A stretch of DNA of 64,000 nt from positions 12,935,501 to 12,999,500 of the forward strand of contig NC_086192.1 of NCBI RefSeq assembly GCF_023053635.1. Direction: 5' to 3'. Shown here piece after piece: positions 26,601 to 32,600 of the stretch. The position numbers were made by a program, and so were the translations under genes. The DNA is from Elgaria multicarinata webbii. Its lineage: Eukaryota; Chordata; Lepidosauria; Squamata; Anguidae. Under the pieces are notes generated by a model. That model saw only the letters and a list, made by a program, of their open reading frames with translations. It did no database searches and was not told the origin of the DNA. Positions within the stretch are counted from its first letter, which is position 1; each line of letters opens with the position of its first letter.

Positions 26601-29600
26601 CAGTCAAAACTTTAAAGGAGCTCTCCACGGCCCGATGCCAGTGAGGGCGGGGAATCCGCTCCGGGTTTTAATCTGAACCAGTCAGAACTCTAAAGGAGCT
26701 CTCCACGGCCCGATGCCAGTGAGGGCGGTGAATCCGCTCCGGGTTTTAGTATGAACTAGTCAGAATTCTAAAGGAGCTCTCCAAGGTACAAAGAGTTTTG
26801 ACGGGTTATAACTAAATCCTGGAGCCGGATTCACAGCCCCACTGACATCGGAGTCACCAGCCTCCACTGCACCGACCCGCCCATGTTCCCCAGCACAGCC
26901 TCAACTGCACCGACCCGCCCATGTTCCCCTGCGCAGGGTGCCAGGCTAGATTTATGCGTATAGATGCAAATGTAGAAATAATTGCTGTGATTTAAACAAG
27001 GCCCCTCCGGAATCTAGAGAGGAGAGGATGTGGATAGGGAGACATTTTTCTCCCTCTCTCAAAACACTAGAACCCGGGGGTCATCCCATGAAGCTGAGTG
27101 GTGGGAGGTTCAGGAGAGATAAAAGGAAGGACTTCTTTTTCACACAGCGCAGAGTGAAACTATGGAACTCACTGCCACAGGATGTAGTGATGGCCACCAA
27201 TTTGGATGGCTTTAAAAGGGGGTTGGATCAATTCCTGGAGGCGAAGGCTATCCAGGGCTACCAGCCCTGATGGTTGTGTGCTATCTCCAGTATTCGAGGC
27301 AGTAAGCCTGTGTGCACCAGTTGCTGGGGAACATGGGCGGGAGGGTGCTGTTGCACCATGTCCTGCTTGTTCATCCCTGGCCGATGGCTGGTTGGCCCCT
27401 GTGTGAACAGAGTGCTGGACTAGATGGACCCTTGGTCTGATCCAGCATCAGGGCACTTCTTAGAGCTGGGACTGGAGAGCCTGCCATCTGATAGGGGACT
27501 GTGCTTTGAAAAGAAAGACATCTCTCCCTGCTTTCCCACCTCACCTGGGCTACAGCTCACCCACTACAGGTGAGACAGAAATTTGTACAGATGTAGTCGG
27601 CTGACGAAGAGCTGCAAAGCAGCGTGAATGTCGCCCCTGCGATAAAATGCACCCGGTGTCGTGAACGAAGCCATCCTCTCTCTGCCTCATTCTACTCTCA
27701 AGGGTTCAGTAATCCTGACCTACCGTACAGTACCTGAAGCACTTTGAATGCGAAATGTTGTCATTTTTAATTTCAAATTCGATGCGTGTTTTCTCCCGAT
27801 TGACTTCTGCGGGTCTTGGCGCGTTCCTTTTGCAGAATCGAACTTGCAGAAGACTCTCTCCCTGCAGAACCAGATTGTGAAAGAGGGACCCCTGTTTATC
27901 CACAAGAATAAGAGCAAAGGGCCTCTCTTGTCGTCCTCCTTTAAGAAGGTCTACTTCTCGCTGACCAGTGATGCCCTCACCTACGGCAAGACACCCAATT
28001 CCAAGGTAAGGAGACGGCAGGGACTAGATCCTTGATATGGTGGTGTGAAAGAGAAGCTATATTGGCTGCAACATGCCCTCCTCTGGAGGGGATCTCTAGG
28101 TGTGCTTTGAGGCCATGGTTTTTTTTATAGTACTACCACCCTACTTCGCTCATGGGATTTTACAGGGGTGGAGACGGGGGCATCTAAAGGAAATTTTCCT
28201 GAATCTGCTGTTTCTTTCAACGTTTCAAGTAAGAAAAAAAATCTGTTCAGGAAGGAAAGCTTCAGGCCAGGATTAAGATACGCTGAGGCCCTAAGCCATC
28301 TCAAGATTCGGAGGCCCTGTACCATAAAAATTAAAGAGGAAAAGGTGTATTACATGAGAAAGGGGAATAAGGGGTCACACCCAGCGTTAGGAGGTGCTTG
28401 TGATTAAACAGTATTAGGTAGCCTCCTCTGACAATGCGTATAGAAGCACTAATAAAGTAAGTTGATCTGAACTTCTTTTAAGCCTGTATGTATTATCTCC
28501 AGTGCTAAATGCTGTGTTGCCGTGCTTTCTCTGTCTAAGGCAACTCTGCTGCATGTCACACCAGACTTTCCAACATATTTAAGCCAAAGCGATTTCCATT
28601 ATAATGCGTCTTAGTTATCTTCATCACTGCCACCTGTTTGTTCGCTTGCCACTTGCTCTGGCTCAGACAATGGAGGCGGTGAGGAGGAGGAGGAGGATCA
28701 GGAGATTCCACGGCCTCCTCGCCCCGCGGCTCTCTGCCTGCCCAGCCCGCAAGTGGGAGCAGAGATGAGAAAGCCTTCGAAAAGCAAAAGCAGCTGTTGA
28801 CAAAGGGGGTGAGGATGTGGATTCACTGAGAGGAGAGGGTGTCCCCATTGAGGGTGTCTTGCCCGAGGCTTCTCCGAATCTGATGGTGAAATGGAACCTC
28901 CATCTTTAGCAGCAGTCTACCTCCATCTTTAGCAGCAGGAGTTGCTTCCGCTGCCTCCACTCCTGTCTGATGGGCTTCCTGGAAGTGTCAAACTGTCCCC
29001 ACGGTTGGAAGCAGGGGGCGAGGCAATTTTAACTGGGTTTTTTTTTTTTTATAGCTGTTTTAAATTTGTTCGGTAAAGGTTTTATATCCTGTGTTTGTGC
29101 CACTGCATTTTTGGATTGGCCTTTTTCCGGGCCGCCCCGGGGGCTTTGGTGATTGGCCAGCAGGGGAGTGAAATGAACCCCGCTGCGCGATCCTGACGCT
29201 CCCCTTTCCTCACGTCCTGGCGGGGCTGTCTTTCAGAAAAGCCCCTTCATTACGCCGGCCAACATCCGGGCGGCCGAGAAGGTGGAGGAGAAGAGCTTCG
29301 GCCACTCCCACGTCATGCAGATCGTCTACACCAACGAGGCCGGGCAGCTGGACACGGCTTACCTGCAGTGCAAGGTGGGGGCAGCTGGGGTGGGTGGATC
29401 GCGGGGTGGGGGCAGCCAGGGGCGCGGGGGCTCACGTTGCTTTGGCTGTCGCCATGAGCTGGCCCGACATGATAATTTTTTTTTTCTCCGTCAATAGAAA
29501 GTTGCCCAAATTGCAGGCCCAAATTGCATAACTGGCACAAATTCCGCCTGTAATTTGCTTAAATTATGCAAGTTCTCGTTGTAATTTAAGAGGGGCTTTA

Positions 29601-32600
29601 AAAGTGAAGCTTCATCCCATGTACCTTCTTCCCTTGGATTATCCCTGTACTGCTAAGCTTTCGTGGTTGTTGTTGTTTTTTTGCTACCGGGCGACAGCGA
29701 TCCTTTGCATACCAGGAAGTGAGTTTAATGGGGGAAATGTAAAAAATCATTAAAAAAATCAATGGATGACCCAATTCAATTCAAATTTGTTATGCTTAAA
29801 GCTCTCCCTAATATTTATTACTGTGCCAGTTTTGGTGTCTTTATCTTTAAAGCTCACACAGATGTAAGCATTTCTTTAAAATCCTGCTCCTATGCCCCAG
29901 GGGTGGCTCGGAAGCTACGCTCAAAAAGTAGGGGCTAAATACAGAGAATCTTTTGGCTTTGAAGCACAATTAAAGCAGGATGCATGGGAGTACTTCACAA
30001 TAAAAGCAGATTATAAGGCGGACAGTATAATGCTGGTGTGATACAGCTCGTGTATGAGAGAAATTCCTGGAGGGGAAGGCTATCGATAGCTACTAGACCT
30101 GATGGCTATGTGCTACCTCCAGTAGCAGAGGCAGTAAGCCTGGGTGCACCAGTTGCTGGGGAACATGGGTGGAAGGGTGCTATTGCACCTGTGTCTTGCT
30201 TGTGGGTTTCCTGTGGGCTGCTGTTTGGCCACTGTGCGAACAGAGTGGATTGGACTGGATTGAAGCTCCTTTAGGGTTCTGACTGAAAGCCAGAGTGGAT
30301 TTCATGCCCCACTGTCATCAGAGCCACCAGCCTCCGCTTCCAAAACCTGCAAGGCTCAGAGATGCTATAAAAATTCAAGTGCAGCAATGATGCTTAAGCG
30401 TCAGTTTTGTTTATCTGAACCAGTGTTAGACAAGTTCTAAGCATCAGATCTGAATGTCCAAACCTTGGTTTAGGGATTGGCTTCAAACCGGAACATGAAA
30501 GTGCTGTGTGAAGTGAGTTTGCAAACCGTGCTTTGTGATCATCACGGTTAAGTGTTTCTTCCTGGGCCAACGAAACCGTGGCAGTTCCTCCGCCCTTTGC
30601 TCTCCAGGTGTGTCGCTTCTGTGTCTCTCTGTCCAGTAGCCTGACTTAGCTTCGCAACTTAAACCATGGTTTCATTCTACATTTGTGACCTTAACCAAGG
30701 CTAAGCCAATACCAACCATGGTTAGCAGCAACCATGGCTTGAAACCATGGAAGCATTCATCTCTTTCTGTCCCTCTAATGCTCATTCATCAATCAAACTG
30801 GGCTGGAGCTGGACAATCATTTTAAAGAGAGAATGGCCCTGTTCAGATGACACACTCAGCCACTGTGATTAAGCGTTTTGAGCGTTCAGACAACACGCTA
30901 AACCACGCTGCTTCACCACGAAATGGTTAATGGACTGCATTGCATTCCGTTAGCCATTTTGCGGTTAAGCAGCATGGTTTCGCGTGTTGTCTGAACAGGG
31001 GCCCATTATGGCTCAGCGCGTCGTGTGAACCGTTCCTAACCACGGTGGCTACATAACCCTGGTTCAAACACGCTCGCCGGCCATTTGTTAACCACGGCTT
31101 AGCGCGTGGTCTGAACAGGGCCGGAGCGGGATGGCAGTAGCCCACGCCGGCCTCCTTTGTCTCGCTTTTCACCGGGTGAGCAGGTTTTTTGCAGCGCTAG
31201 GGAAAAAAGTGTGATTGGAGCTGCGACTTGCAACGCCCGCTTGGGCGGAAAGCGTGAGGGGAGAGAGAGAGAGAGAGAATGCTCTTGCTGGATCAGGCCC
31301 AGTGCATGGATGACATTAATCCCCCCTCTGTCCTACGCGGGTTTCCAGTGTGTCAATGAGCTCAACCAGTGGCTTTCGGCCTTGCGGAAGGTGTGCGTCA
31401 CCAACACAGGGATGCTGTGCTCGTACCACCCGGGCGTCTTCCGAGGAGACAAGTGGAGCTGCTGCCACCAAAGGGACAAAACAGGTACTGCACCCTTTGC
31501 CAATATTATCCTCCTGGTGTCTTCCCCAACCCCGGTGCCCTCCAGATGTGTCGGACTACAACACCTGGAATCCCGCCCCCCCTAACCAGATTCTGGAAGA
31601 GGTAATCCAGCAAACCGGGGGGGGGATTCCACACGTACTGAGAGCGCTTCCATGCGCCCCCAGTGTGGCCCCAAAGCGATCATGTAGCTTGCCTGGAGAA
31701 GAGACGAGGAAGAGGCGTCTATCTATCTGTCTATAAGAGGCGTCACCTATCTCCTCGTCCGGCCGGCGAGGAGATAGGTGGGTGGCGGCGGCAAGGACGC
31801 CTCTTCCTCGTCTTTTCTCCAGGCAAGCTACACGATCGCTTTGGGGCCACACTGGGGGCGCATGGAAGCGCTCTCAGTACGACGTGTAGAATCCCCCCAG
31901 GAGGATGCCAGATTGCAGAAGACTGACTTTTAGGAGCTTTTTAAAAATAGTTGTTAAAGGGGAAAAAATTACACAAGGTAGAGAAAAGAAAAATGGACAC
32001 ACATACACACAGCTATCTATAAATTTAAATGATTGGGACCAGTTGCCTTTTAAAATATAAATGACTTCGATTAGCTTGACGACATTAAAATATATGCTGG
32101 AGCGTGTTCAGAGGAGGGCAACGCGGATGATCAGGGGTCTGGAAACAAAGCCCTATGAAGAGAGACTGAAAGAACTGGGCATGTTGAGCCTGGAGAAGAG
32201 ACGGCTGAGGGGAGACATGAGAGCACTCTTCAAAGACTTAAAAGGTTGTCACACAGAGGAGGGCCAGGATCTCCTCAATCACAGAATAATGGGCTCAAGT
32301 GACAAGAAACCAGATTCCGGCTGGACATCAGGAAAAACTTCCTGACTGTTAGAGCAGTATGACAATGGAACCAGTTCCCTAGGGAGGTTGTGGGCTCTCC
32401 CACACTAGAGGCAGCTGGGCAACCATCTGTCAGGTATGCTTTAAGGGGGATTCCTGCATTAGGCAGGGGGTCGGACTCGATGGCCTTAGAGGCCCCTTCC
32501 AACTCTACTATTCTATGATTCTAAGGGTTGTTCTTATTCATAATAAATCTTTCCCAGTATTCTAACAATCCTCCATAGTGTTAACGTTCTTTGTCTGGGT

